From assembly GCA_018434945.1 (NCBI GenBank), contig JAHDOI010000050.1, positions 1 through 64,000 of the forward strand: a stretch of DNA of 64,000 bases. The letters are read 5' to 3'. The notes beneath the pieces are model-generated. The model was not told the DNA's origin. It did not search any database and saw only the letters and a program-made list of their open reading frames with translations. Origin of the DNA: Selenomonadales bacterium. Lineage in GTDB: Bacteria > Bacillota > Negativicutes > Sporomusales > UBA7701. Of this stretch, positions 45,238 to 53,898 are shown piece by piece. The translations under genes were made by a program, and so were the position numbers. Every line of letters starts with the position of its first letter. Positions within the stretch are counted from its first letter, which is position 1.

Positions 45238-46248
45238 TTACTTGGCAGCTTTGGCGATCGCGTCAAGCACTTCGCCGTACTCGGCGCGGTACTTCTGGAT
45301 CATCGGTTTCACGGCTTCCTGCCAGGGCTTGAGGTCCTTGACCTCGGTGACGGTGCAGCCGGCGGCTTTCACCTTTGCTTCGGCTTCCTTCTCGAACTTG
45401 TTCCACAGATCGCGCTGCGTGGCTACAGAATCGACGGCCGCCTGCTTGATGAGCTTGCGGTCATCTTCGGAGAGTTTATCCCAGACGACCTTGCTCATCA
45501 CAAGCACTTCCGGCACCCGCTGATGGGTGTCGACAAGGTAGTACTTGGCCACCTGGTAGTGGTTGGCGGTCAGGTAGCTGGGGAAGTTGTTCTCGGCGCC
45601 GTCGATGACGCCGGTCTGCAGCGAGCTGAACACCTGGCCGTACGGCATCGGGGTGGCGCTGGCGCCCAGGGCCTGCATGAGGTCCATATTGATCTTGTTC
45701 TGGATAACGCGGATCTTGAGGCCCTTCATGTCCTCGAGGGATTTGATCGGCTTGGTGGAGTAGAAGCTGCGGGCACCCGGATCGAAGTAGCACAGGCCGA
45801 TGAACTTGGAGGATGCCAGGCCGTCGAGCATCTTCTGGCCGTCCGGACCGTTGAGGAACTTCCACATATGGTCGCCGCTGTTGAAGATGTACGGCAGGGA
45901 GAATACGCCCATCGGCTTGTAGAACTCGGCCATCGGCCCGGTGCTCACGCGGGTGAAGGCGATGGCGCCGAGCTGAACCTGCTCGATGACGGCCTTTTCC
46001 TCACCGAGCTGGGAAGAGGGATAAACCTCGACCTTGATGCGGCCCTTGGAGCGCTCGGTCACGAGTTCGGCGAACTTCTTGTCGCCGAGGGTGGTGGGGT
46101 AGTCGGGGGGATGGGTTTCGCCCAGCTTCAGCACGATTTGCTGCTGGGCCGGCTGAGCCGGTTTCTTGTCGCCGCCGCCGCAGCCGGCGAAAATGCCGGT
46201 GAGGACGAACAGCACGGCTACCAGGATCGCGATGGTTCTCTTGTTCAT
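45238..46248 (-). CDS. dctP: TRAP transporter solute-binding protein DctP
   Basis: This 336-residue lipoprotein has a signal MNKRTIAILVAVLFVLTGIF ending in AGCGGG (lipobox). The mature part is a DctP-type binding protein: VLKLGETHPPDYPTTLGDKK, ITFERSKGRIKVEVYP-like ERSKGRIKVEVYPSSQLGEE, the Arg site LKIRVIQNKINMDLMQALGA, and SATPMPYGQVFSSLQTGVID with GAENNFPSY. The Arg in LKIRV contacts substrate carboxylates in this family. Closest in type to sugar-acid TRAP binders; uronate uptake is inferred from the operon. The start is ATG 46248 with GGGAGGGTCAAC. Confidence 0.94.
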   Translation of the reverse strand: MNKRTIAILVAVLFVLTGIFAGCGGGDKKPAQPAQQQIVLKLGETHPPDYPTTLGDKKFAELVTERSKGRIKVEVYPSSQLGEEKAVIEQVQLGAIAFTRVSTGPMAEFYKPMGVFSLPYIFNSGDHMWKFLNGPDGQKMLDGLASSKFIGLCYFDPGARSFYSTKPIKSLEDMKGLKIRVIQNKINMDLMQALGASATPMPYGQVFSSLQTGVIDGAENNFPSYLTANHYQVAKYYLVDTHQRVPEVLVMSKVVWDKLSEDDRKLIKQAAVDSVATQRDLWNKFEKEAEAKVKAAGCTVTEVKDLKPWQEAVKPMIQKYRAEYGEVLDAIAKAAK

Positions 46249-46275
46249 GTTGACCCTCCCTAGATATATATTTAT

Positions 46276-47571
46276 TTAAACGGAGAAGCCTCCGCGGCTT
46301 CCGCCCTGTGGCGGAGCACCTATTCGCGGCGAATGACGGTCGTCGCTTCCTTTAAGCAGATCCGACTCCGAGGACTCCATCGTCTCCCTGAGCGCCAACG
46401 CGCAGGCGCCGGCGAAGCCGGCCCGTCCGTCGAGCGACGAAATCCTCAGCTCGGTGGCCGCCGCCACCTCGGGAAAAGCGTGGGAGCGCACCGTCTCCTC
46501 GATCACATCCAGTCTCAGAGCGGCCGCGCGGGCCATCCGTCCGCCGAGGAAGACCACCTGGGGATTGAGAATATTGACGACATCGGCCACCGCGTAGCCC
46601 ACATATCTCGCCACCTGGCGCATCAGCTCGGCGCAGTACGAGCCTTCGAACGACGCGCAGTCGATGAAATCCTCGATCGAAACCCTGCCGGCGGCGGCCC
46701 GCTCGCGCACCGGATCGTCGGCGGGGATGAACGGCAGCTCGCTCGCCACCTTGCGCTCCAGCGCGGGGATGCCGCAGATCGTCTCCAGGCAGCCGCGGTT
46801 GCCGCAGTTGCACAGCGCGCCGCCTTCCTGGATGACGATATGGCCGATCTCGCCGGCGAAACCCCGGTGACCCTGGAGGATGCGCTCGTCGGAAAGGACG
46901 CCGGCGCTGATGCCCTCCCCCCAGTTGACGTACACCAGATCGCGGCATTCGGCGCAGTCGCCGAACCACCTTTCCGCCAGCGCCGCCGCGTTGGAATTGT
47001 TCTCGACGAAAACCTTGACACCCAGCCGCTCTTCCAGCGCTGCCCGGATGGGATAGCCGTTCCATTCGGGGCCGAGATTGACCGAGCGCTTGACCGTACC
47101 GTCGGCAGCGTCGAGCAGGCCGGGGAAAGCCACCCCGAGCGCCAGCAGCTGCCCCTTCCGCTCCACCATGCGGGCTGCTGAAGTGATCATCTTGATGAAA
47201 TTATCTATCCCCGGCCGGGGCGCCGACATATCGACGGCCCGCCGCTGCAGCAGCACTGGATCGTCCGTGAGGTTGGCCATGCCCATCGAAACCTCATGGC
47301 GGGTAACCTCCACCCCGAAAACATAGCCGGCCTCAGGATTGATCTCCAGCTGCATGGGCTTACGCCCTCCCTGGGAACGGCCGAGACCGGTCTCCTTGAC
47401 AAAGCCCATCCGCAGGAGCTCCTTGACGATCCCGGTGATCGCCGGGCCCGTAAGGCCGGTGATAGCGGCCAGCTCCTGGCGCGACACCGAGCCCTGGCGC
47501 TTGAGGATGTTAAGGACATTCATCCTGTTAAGTTTCTTAACCCACTTACTGTTAACAGCAATATTAGCCAA
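46276..47571 (-). CDS. ROK-family transcriptional regulator of the hexuronate operon
   Basis: This 431-residue regulator has an N-terminal MarR-like winged helix (LNRMNVLNILKRQGSVSRQE, LAAITGLTGPAITGIVKELL, QGGRKPMQLEINPEAGYVFG). A ROK sugar-kinase-like domain follows, with VNLGPEWNGYPIRAALEERL, KVFVENNSNAAALAERWFGD, the GFAGEIGHIVIQ motif and the zinc site CNCGNRGCLETICG. The start is TTG 47571 with GGAGGGG ~8 bases upstream. It is the first gene of the dctPQM-uxaBA unit (27 bases before dctP), so the operon is probably autoregulated with a sugar acid as inducer. Confidence 0.92.
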   Translation of the reverse strand: MANIAVNSKWVKKLNRMNVLNILKRQGSVSRQELAAITGLTGPAITGIVKELLRMGFVKETGLGRSQGGRKPMQLEINPEAGYVFGVEVTRHEVSMGMANLTDDPVLLQRRAVDMSAPRPGIDNFIKMITSAARMVERKGQLLALGVAFPGLLDAADGTVKRSVNLGPEWNGYPIRAALEERLGVKVFVENNSNAAALAERWFGDCAECRDLVYVNWGEGISAGVLSDERILQGHRGFAGEIGHIVIQEGGALCNCGNRGCLETICGIPALERKVASELPFIPADDPVRERAAAGRVSIEDFIDCASFEGSYCAELMRQVARYVGYAVADVVNILNPQVVFLGGRMARAAALRLDVIEETVRSHAFPEVAAATELRISSLDGRAGFAGACALALRETMESSESDLLKGSDDRHSPRIGAPPQGGSRGGFSV

Positions 47572-47852
47572 AGAAGCGCCCCTCCGTTCATTTGCGGACA
47601 GGGAAATACCGCGAAAACGCCGATACTTTATTAACTCAGTTATTTATCTGTTAATTGCAAATTCTGTATCAGGGAAGATATTACTGCCGCCCTCCGTTTC
47701 AAATGGTGAACTATCATCCCACCATGCAGCACTTCTTGTCCGACATTTTTTTCCGTGACCAGGCGGAGATGAAACTCACCGGCCGGCAGCACCCCGCATA
47801 TCATGGATAGCCGACAACCATCGGCGCACGAAGATATCGCGAGGTGATAAAC
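47572..47852. promoter_or_regulatory. Divergent intergenic region, ROK operon / Cys-rich gene
   Basis: This stretch of 281 bases has no gene. An AT-rich patch at ~47628-47670 contains TTAAC / GTTAA half sites around 14 bases, a candidate ROK operator, and TTGCAA as a possible -35. The plus-strand gene is preceded by GCGAGGTG. I see nothing else definable. Confidence 0.4.
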
Positions 47853-48542
47853 GTGGAATGCGAAGAACTCGCCGCGGAACGCTGCCCGTGCATCCTTGCG
47901 GAAACGGCGGAATGCACCTACTGCACGCTGCTCAGGGGCGAGGCGGTGTGCGGCTGCGACTGGCAGGGCAGGTGCGCCCTCGAACGCTGGCAGTGGCGCG
48001 ACGAATGCGACGCCGGAAGCCGGGCGGCCGGGACGGTCGTAGCGGTGCGCCCCCTGGCGGGCGCCACCAGTCTGGTTATCAGGGGCGACGACGAACTTGC
48101 GTCAGCGCCCGCCGGCACAACGGTGAAATTCCGCCTCCCGTTTCCCGGCAGCCGGGAAATAGGCGCGGTGCTTCTCAGAAGCTACCCCTCCGGACTCGTT
48201 TACCTTCTTTCCTTCGACCCCTGCCCCGCCGACCCGCTTCTTGGCCTGACGGTCAAAACGGCGTGCGCCGGCAACGCCTTCGCCGGCCACGAAACCCTGG
48301 CGGCGGCAGCGGACCGGCAGATCGTCATCCTCGCCGCCGCGCCGCTCGCCGACCTGCTCGCGCCGCTGGCCGCCGGGCTCCGTTCCCGCGGCAGCCGCGT
48401 GACATTCGCTTCTGCCGTCGGCCGGCCGGCCGACGACGCCATCCTCTTCGCCGTCGGCCGGGAAAATGAAATAAAGAGGATGGCAACAGCGTTGCCACCC
48501 TCTTTCCGGGGTAAAATCGTAACCTGGGTTACAGGAGGATGA
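47853..48542 (+). CDS. Cys-rich protein, possible flavin/Fe-S electron-transfer subunit
   Basis: In this 229-residue protein the first ~45 residues carry eight cysteines (MECEELAAERCPCILAETAE, CTYCTLLRGEAVCGCDWQGR, CALERWQWRDEC), suggesting one or two metal clusters. The remainder resembles a small ferredoxin-reductase/PyrK-like fold: GTVVAVRPLAGATSLVIRGD, FRLPFPGSREIGAVLLRSYP, then a Rossmann-like RQIVILAAAPLADLLAPLAA. I cannot assign a family. GTG 47853 follows GAGGTG by six bases. Its 3' end overlaps the converging permease gene by 14 bases and contains that gene's terminator. Confidence 0.65.
   Translation: MECEELAAERCPCILAETAECTYCTLLRGEAVCGCDWQGRCALERWQWRDECDAGSRAAGTVVAVRPLAGATSLVIRGDDELASAPAGTTVKFRLPFPGSREIGAVLLRSYPSGLVYLLSFDPCPADPLLGLTVKTACAGNAFAGHETLAAAADRQIVILAAAPLADLLAPLAAGLRSRGSRVTFASAVGRPADDAILFAVGRENEIKRMATALPPSFRGKIVTWVTGG
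48473..48505 (-). terminator. Permease terminator embedded in the opposing coding sequence
   Basis: AAAGAGGATGGCAAC / GTTGCCACCCTCTTT is a 15-bp stem with one mismatch and a 3-base loop. On the minus strand it is followed by ATTTCATTTTCC, 24 bases past the permease stop. It lies wholly inside the Cys-rich gene on the plus strand. Confidence 0.75.
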
Positions 48543-49914
48543 TGGCCACAATCGTCGTGGCGATGAAGCCCAGCACCACCGGCACGAAATTGCGGCGGGC
48601 CAGTTCGATCGGGTTGACGCCGGTGATGGCGGCCACCGGGATGAGTCCCCAGGGGATGATGGTGCCGCCGCCCGTCCACACGCCGGCGATCTGGCCGAGG
48701 GCGGCCAGCGTCGCCTTGTCGAGGGCGATGGCCTTGTCGAAGGTCGCGGCCACGCTGCCGACGAGCGGCAGGGGCGAGAAGCCCGAGCCGTCGAGGCCGA
48801 CGACGATGCCAGTGAACAGCGTCACGATGGCGACGAAAGGCTTGTTGAGCGGCACCGTCTGAGAGAGGGCCACACCGAAGTCCTCCAGGAAGCCGGTGGC
48901 CGTCTTCAGCTCGAAGATCGCCTTGGCGAGATCGCCCTTGCCCATGAAGAAGAAGCCGCCGATAACGATGACGGGGGCGAAGATCTTGATGCCGAACATG
49001 AACCCTTCACGCAGGTAATCGGTTATCTTCTCCAGCCCCTCCATGCCGAACTTCAGCAGGCAGCCGACCGCCAGGATGACGAGGGCGGTGGCGCCGAGAA
49101 GGGCGGTCGCGTCGCCGCCGCGCAGGTTGAGGGTCAGCATCGCGACGACGTCGAGGGCGAACGCCAGCGGCGTCACGATCGCCAGGAACCACGACACCCA
49201 ATTGAGGTCGCGCTTGGTCTCGGTCGCGGTCGTCAGCGCTTCGCGCTCCAGCTTGTGGGCGGCGCCGTTGGCTTTCATATCGCGCTTTATCAGGAAATAC
49301 GCCGTGATGGTCGTCACCAGGCCCATGGTGAGAATAAGCGGCACGCTGGCGGCGATAACCGGACCGGGGTTGGCGAAGCCGGCCGCCTTGGCGGTGATCG
49401 TCGGCGCCCCCTGGATGACGAAGTCGGTCGAGAGCGCGATGCCGTGGCCGAAAAGGTTCATCGCCATCGCCACACCGATCGCCGGCAGGCCGGCCCTGAC
49501 CGCCACCGGGAACAGGATGGCGCCTACGAGCGCGGTCGCCGGCGAGGGCCAGAAGAACCAGGACGCGAACATCATCGCGAAGCCGACCACCCAGAAGGCG
49601 ACATCGGCGTTGACCATCAGCCTCGCGGCCGGGCTCATCACCAGATAGTCGGCTCCTGTCTCGCCGAGCAGCTTGGATAAGGAAACGATCAACGATATAA
49701 CGACAATAATTCCCCAAAACTCGTTGCCGGCCACGATCAGTGAGTTGAAAACCGTCGTGAAGGCTCCCACGACGCCGCCCTTCACCAGCCAGCCGACGGA
49801 AAGCAGCCCCAGGATGCAGGGAATCAACGGGTCCTTGCGCAAGCCCATGACGACGATGACGACCATTACCCAGAACAGAAACAGCCAATGAGCCGCGGTC
49901 AGCGCTACCGTCAT
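48529..49914 (-). CDS. Multi-pass ion-transporter-like permease, copy 1
   Basis: This 461-residue protein has ~12 hydrophobic segments. Notable conserved parts are MGLRKDPLIPCILGLLSVGW, LLGETGADYLVMSPAARLMV, NLFGHGIALSTDFVIQGAPT, FTGIVVGLDGSGFSPLPLVG and AGVWTGGGTIIPWGLIPVAA. The inverted topology and paired GDGSG/GGGT-like hairpins recall the ion-transporter (IT) superfamily of organic-anion carriers, but the substrate is unknown. The start is ATG 49914 with GGAGGAGTATAGTAT. It is transcribed separately from copy 2 (terminator at 50112) from a region holding the palindrome at 50021. Confidence 0.8.
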   Translation of the reverse strand: MTVALTAAHWLFLFWVMVVIVVMGLRKDPLIPCILGLLSVGWLVKGGVVGAFTTVFNSLIVAGNEFWGIIVVISLIVSLSKLLGETGADYLVMSPAARLMVNADVAFWVVGFAMMFASWFFWPSPATALVGAILFPVAVRAGLPAIGVAMAMNLFGHGIALSTDFVIQGAPTITAKAAGFANPGPVIAASVPLILTMGLVTTITAYFLIKRDMKANGAAHKLEREALTTATETKRDLNWVSWFLAIVTPLAFALDVVAMLTLNLRGGDATALLGATALVILAVGCLLKFGMEGLEKITDYLREGFMFGIKIFAPVIVIGGFFFMGKGDLAKAIFELKTATGFLEDFGVALSQTVPLNKPFVAIVTLFTGIVVGLDGSGFSPLPLVGSVAATFDKAIALDKATLAALGQIAGVWTGGGTIIPWGLIPVAAITGVNPIELARRNFVPVVLGFIATTIVAIILL

Positions 49915-50020
49915 ATACTATACTCCTCCTCAAAATAGGTCCGGCTTCGGGTATCCTTATGCATTTGCCGCTTTTTACCGGCGGCCCCACCTCCCCGGCT
50001 TTCATTTCACCACAATGTCA

Positions 50021-50035
50021 CTCATCATTGATGAG
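50021..50035. promoter_or_regulatory. Palindromic operator, site 2 (permease copy 1)
   Basis: Identical CTCATCATTGATGAG with the following CT, then TCGCCATT 11 bases on, as at 37390. It is ~107 bases upstream of permease copy 1. Confidence 0.75.
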
Positions 50036-50111
50036 CTGTTTAGAAAATTCGCCATTTTCTTGCCGTTTCCTGCCGTTAACCCCGGCGGGGCAATGTATTT
50101 TTTTACATACA

Positions 50112-50137
50112 AAAGGGGCGGCCGCTGCCGCCCCTTT
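50112..50137 (-). terminator. Terminator of permease copy 2
   Basis: Stem AAGGGGCGGC / GCCGCCCCTT, followed on the minus strand by TTTGTATG. Confidence 0.85.
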
Positions 50138-50166
50138 ACCCGATACTTGGTTGATTAAAACGCGTT

Positions 50167-51549
50167 CTACATCAGAATTATCGCCACGATCGTCGTCGCG
50201 ATGAACCCCAGCACCACCGGCACGAAATTGCGGCGGGCCAGCTCGATCGGGTTGACGCCGGTGATGGCGGCCACCGGGATGAGACCCCAGGGGATGATGG
50301 TGCCGCCGCCTGTCCACACACCGCCGATCTGGCCGAGAGCGGCCAGCGTCGCCTTGTCGACGGTGATAGCCTTTTCGAAAGTCGCGGCCACGGCGCCGAC
50401 CAGCGGCAGCGGCGAGAAGCCCGAGCCGTCGAGGCCGACGATGATGCCTGTCCCCAGGCTGACGATGGCTACGAAAACCTTGTTGAGCGGCACGGTCTGC
50501 GACAGATAAACGCCGAAATCCTCCAGGAAGCCGGTGGCCGTTTTCAGCTCGAAGATCGACTTGGCGAGATCGCCCTTGCCCATGAAGAAGAAGCCGCCGA
50601 TGATGACGACCGGGGCGAAGATCTTGATGCCGAACATGAAACCGTCGCGGATGTAATCGGTGATCTTCTCCAGTCCCTCTAAGCCGAACTGCAGCAGACA
50701 GCCGACCGCCAGGATGACGAGGGCGGTGGCCCCCAGCAGGGCGGTCGCGTCGCCGCCGCGCAGATCGAGGGTCAGCATCGCGACCACATCGAGGGCGAAA
50801 GCCGCCGGAGTGCCGACCGCCAGGAACCACGACACCCAGTTGAGCTGTCTCTGGGACGGCGCCGCCGCCGCCATCTTCTCGCGCTCCAGCTTGTGGGCGG
50901 CGGCGTTGGTCCGCATATCCTTCTTGACTACAAGGTAAGCGGCAATCGTCGTCACCAGGCCCATCGTCAGGGCGAGCGGGATGCTGGCCGAAATGACCGG
51001 GCTGGCGTCGGCGAAACCGGCCGCCTTGGCGGTGATCGTCGGCGCCCCCTGGATGACATAGTCGGTAGAAAGACCGATGCCGTGGCCGAAAAGGTTCATC
51101 GCCATCGCGACGCCGATCGCCGGCAGGCCGGCCCTGACCGCCACCGGGAACAGGATGGCGCCCACAAGGGCGGTGGCCGGCGAAGGCCAGAAGAACCACG
51201 AGGCGATCAACATCGCGAAGCCGACCACCCAGAAGGCGACATCCGCGTTGACCATCAGCCTGGCCGCCGGGCTCATCACCAGATAATCGGCCCCCGTCTC
51301 GCCGAGCAGCTTCGACAGGGAAACGATCAGCGAGATGATGACGATGATGCCCCAAAACTCGTTGCCGGCCACGATCAGGGAGTTGAAAACCGTCGTGAAA
51401 GCGCCCACGACGGTGCCCTTCACCAGCCAGCCGACGGATAGCAGCCCGAGAATACAGGGGATAAGCGGGTCTTTCCTCAGACCCATGACGACGATGACGA
51501 CCGCCACCCAGAACAGGAACACCCAATGGGCTGTTGTCAGAGTTACCAT
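50167..51549 (-). CDS. Multi-pass ion-transporter-like permease, copy 2
   Basis: This 460-residue protein is close to copy 1 along its whole length (same MGLRKDPLIPCILGLLSVGW, LVMSPAARLMVNADVAFWVV, GVWTGGGTIIPWGLIPVAAI). Differences are concentrated in the cytoplasmic loop around residues 205-230 (VVKKDMRTNAAAHKLEREKM here) and in DASPVI versus NPGPVI. The start is ATG 51549 with GAGGAGGATTCTGCCAT; sixteen open upstream codons are excluded. It is a tandem duplication with separate promoters. It lacks the palindrome found before copy 1, so the two may serve the same substrate under different control. Confidence 0.8.
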   Translation of the reverse strand: MVTLTTAHWVFLFWVAVVIVVMGLRKDPLIPCILGLLSVGWLVKGTVVGAFTTVFNSLIVAGNEFWGIIVIISLIVSLSKLLGETGADYLVMSPAARLMVNADVAFWVVGFAMLIASWFFWPSPATALVGAILFPVAVRAGLPAIGVAMAMNLFGHGIGLSTDYVIQGAPTITAKAAGFADASPVISASIPLALTMGLVTTIAAYLVVKKDMRTNAAAHKLEREKMAAAAPSQRQLNWVSWFLAVGTPAAFALDVVAMLTLDLRGGDATALLGATALVILAVGCLLQFGLEGLEKITDYIRDGFMFGIKIFAPVVIIGGFFFMGKGDLAKSIFELKTATGFLEDFGVYLSQTVPLNKVFVAIVSLGTGIIVGLDGSGFSPLPLVGAVAATFEKAITVDKATLAALGQIGGVWTGGGTIIPWGLIPVAAITGVNPIELARRNFVPVVLGFIATTIVAIILM

Positions 51550-51680
51550 ATGGCAGAATCCTCCTCGAAAAAGGTTTCGGCGCTCCGTCGCCGCCATCCC
51601 CCGGCCTGATGCCGCGGGGCGCTATATCGCGCCACAATAGGTAATTTTCCCACCAGTTGGTTTTATATACACAAACGGAA

Positions 51681-51706
51681 CAAGGCCCGCCTGACGGCGG
51701 GCCTTG
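51681..51706 (-). terminator. Terminator of the psr operon
   Basis: Perfect stem CAAGGCCCGCC / GGCGGGCCTTG, followed on the minus strand by TTCCGTTTGTG, 12 bases past the rhodanese stop. Confidence 0.8.
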
Positions 51707-51718
51707 CAAACATCGGGC

Positions 51719-52669
51719 CTATTTCTTTTCGATTGCGAACCCGCCGGCCTGGACCTGCGGGAAACCGGTGCTGATCGAGATGAGCTTGAGGCCCTCGGCC
51801 TTCAGGGGCGCGGTGGCCATGGCGGCAGTCTGGCCGCTGTAGCAGTACAGCACGACGGTCTTATCCTTGGGGAAAGTCTTGGCCTTGTCCTGGAGCGCGG
51901 CCAGCGGTGCGCTGATCGCGCCCTTCACGTGGCCTTTGTCGAAATCCTCGGCGGAGCGCAGGTCGACGAACACATACTTGTCGGCCGCGCTGTCAACCAG
52001 CTTCTTGACATCGGCGCCGCCGATGACGAGCGTCTTGGCGGCCATCTGTTTGGCAATCGCCATATAGTTGTCCTTGATGCCGGCCAACGCGGCCGCTTCC
52101 TTGGGATCGGCGGCCTTCTTGGCGGCGGCGGGGGTGAAGGCGGTCGCGGCGGTATCGATCGCGAAGCCGGCCTTCTGCACCATCGGGAAGCCCTTGGAAA
52201 TCGAGAGAGCCTTGTAGCCGTATGCCTTCAGGGGCACCATGGCCGTGCCGGTGTTCTGGCCGGAGTAGCAGTACAGCAGCAGCGTCTTGTCGGTCGGCAG
52301 CTTGTCGAGATTCTCGGCCAGCTGGACGATGGTCAGGTTGACGGCGCCCTTGATGTGGCCCTTGGCGTAGTCTTCGGGGGCGCGCATGTCGATGACCAGA
52401 TACTTGCTCTCGTTGCCGGTCAGCAGCTCCTTGGCCTTGGCGGCGTCGACCGGGAATGTTTTGCCCTGGACGTCGGCGACGACCTTCTTGTAGGCGTCCC
52501 ACGTGGCGTCCTTGGTCACCTGGACGGCGTCGAACGACGCCGGCGCCGAAGCGGGTTTTTCCGGGGCCTTGGCTTGCTGGCCGCCGCAGCCGGCTGCGAC
52601 GAATGCGACCAGGACGAGCAGGGTGACGACAGTCAGGAAACGGTTGGTCAGGAAACGATTGTTGAACAC
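51719..52669 (-). CDS. Double-rhodanese lipoprotein with catalytic cysteines
   Basis: This 316-residue lipoprotein (signal LTVVTLLVLVAFVAAGCGGQ) has two rhodanese domains. Domain 1: YLVIDMRAPEDYAKGHIKGA and TLLLYCYSGQNTGTAMVPLK. Domain 2: YVFVDLRSAEDFDKGHVKGA and TVVLYCYSGQTAAMATAPLK. Both have the active Cys in YCYSGQ and would carry persulfide. The start is GTG 52669 after GGGGATTAACAC. It is the last gene of the polysulfide/thiosulfate reductase unit and acts outside the membrane, probably delivering sulfane sulfur to, or taking it from, the reductase. Confidence 0.9.
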   Translation of the reverse strand: MFNNRFLTNRFLTVVTLLVLVAFVAAGCGGQQAKAPEKPASAPASFDAVQVTKDATWDAYKKVVADVQGKTFPVDAAKAKELLTGNESKYLVIDMRAPEDYAKGHIKGAVNLTIVQLAENLDKLPTDKTLLLYCYSGQNTGTAMVPLKAYGYKALSISKGFPMVQKAGFAIDTAATAFTPAAAKKAADPKEAAALAGIKDNYMAIAKQMAAKTLVIGGADVKKLVDSAADKYVFVDLRSAEDFDKGHVKGAISAPLAALQDKAKTFPKDKTVVLYCYSGQTAAMATAPLKAEGLKLISISTGFPQVQAGGFAIEKK

Positions 52670-52739
52670 GTGTTAATCCCCTCTCCATAACATTATTTGA
52701 AAAAAGATTTATCCTCAAGCGGCCAGCCGCTCTGAGTCC

Positions 52740-53894
52740 CTAGACGCGGGCCGCGGCCGTCCCGCCCGCTTTGCCGCGGGCCGCCGTCGCGCCGGTGCCG
52801 AGGTCGAAACGCGTTTCGCTGAAAGCGAACAGCAGCGTTGCCGCCCCCACAGCCCCGCCGGTCAGCGCCCACTCCGTCCACGTCGGCGTATAGCCGTGCA
52901 TCAGGACGTGCTGGACGCCTTCCACAACCACCTGGGGCACCATTTGCCCCGCCATGACGAAATCGAGCCGCATGAAGAACACGCCGATCAGCACCATGAC
53001 CGCGGCCCGGAAGACGCGTTGCCCGCCCCCGGCTTTAGCCAGCAGCGCCAGCGGCACCAGCAGGCCGAGTCCGACCTCCAGCGCCCAGAAGCGCAGGGCC
53101 AGCGGGCCGCTCACCATAGCAGCCGTCGCTTCCCGCAGCGCCGGGTCGCCGCCCGTCAGCCCGAGGAACACCTTGCCGGCGTTCGCCAGCGCGGTCACGA
53201 CCAGCGCCGCCAGCATGATCCTGCCCAAAGCCGCCATCACCTCGCCGTCCGCCTCCCGTCCCTGGCGCCTGGCGCTCAGCCACATCGCCGCCGCCAGGGC
53301 GGCCGCGCCGGACAGGACCGCGGTCAGCAGGATATAGAGCGGGAAATAGAAGCCGTGCCAGAACGGCCGGGTGGCGATAAGGGCGAAGATCGCCCCGAGG
53401 TTGCAGACGGCGGCGATTTTGTTGACGACCGCCACCGCGGATACGAACTTCAGGTTCTTGTTGGCCGGGTCGACCTGGCTGAAATAGCACTCCACCATCA
53501 GCAGGCCCATGTAGATGCTGTACAGGAAACCCATCCACCAGATGCCGGACTGGAGGTTGGGCGAGAAAACGATATAGATCATATTCAGGGGATTACCCAG
53601 CTCGATGCCGATCAGGCCGAAACCGGCCAGCAGCATCGACAGGGCCAGGAACAGGCTGGGCTTCTCGATGGACGCCAGCGCCGGCCGGCCGCTGTAATGG
53701 GCGAACGCGCCGATCAGGCCGGCGCCGGTGGCGGCGGCGGCGAAGAACACGTAGCCGGCGATCAGGCTGCCCCAGGGCACGGCGGCCGTCGTCCCCAGCG
53801 CGTGCTCTCCGTAGATGAGCTTATTGACGGCGCCCGCCAGCCCGGCCAGCACCAGCACGCCGGGCAGCGCCATCCAGCGCTCGAATTTCGGCAT
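52740..53894 (-). CDS. psrC: NrfD/PsrC-type membrane subunit of the sulfur reductase
   Basis: This 384-residue protein has ~9-10 membrane helices (e.g. LPGVLVLAGLAGAVNKLIYG, WGSLIAGYVFFAAAATGAGL, LFLALSMLLAGFGLIGIELG, FYFPLYILLTAVLSGAAALA). It is of the NrfD/PsrC family, the quinol-oxidising anchor of Mo-bis-MGD sulfur-compound reductases. ATG 53894 is chosen (GGGGTTGACGTG before it), five bases after psrB. The gene name follows operon context; the same subunit type serves thiosulfate and tetrathionate reductases. Confidence 0.87.
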   Translation of the reverse strand: MPKFERWMALPGVLVLAGLAGAVNKLIYGEHALGTTAAVPWGSLIAGYVFFAAAATGAGLIGAFAHYSGRPALASIEKPSLFLALSMLLAGFGLIGIELGNPLNMIYIVFSPNLQSGIWWMGFLYSIYMGLLMVECYFSQVDPANKNLKFVSAVAVVNKIAAVCNLGAIFALIATRPFWHGFYFPLYILLTAVLSGAAALAAAMWLSARRQGREADGEVMAALGRIMLAALVVTALANAGKVFLGLTGGDPALREATAAMVSGPLALRFWALEVGLGLLVPLALLAKAGGGQRVFRAAVMVLIGVFFMRLDFVMAGQMVPQVVVEGVQHVLMHGYTPTWTEWALTGGAVGAATLLFAFSETRFDLGTGATAARGKAGGTAAARV

Positions 53895-53898
53895 CACG

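Noticed and set aside
37390-50035. Sigma-54 (-24/-12) promoters near the shared palindromes
   Set aside because: TTGGCAAACAATGGC-like sequences occur, but the GG-to-GC spacing is off by one and differs between the two sites.
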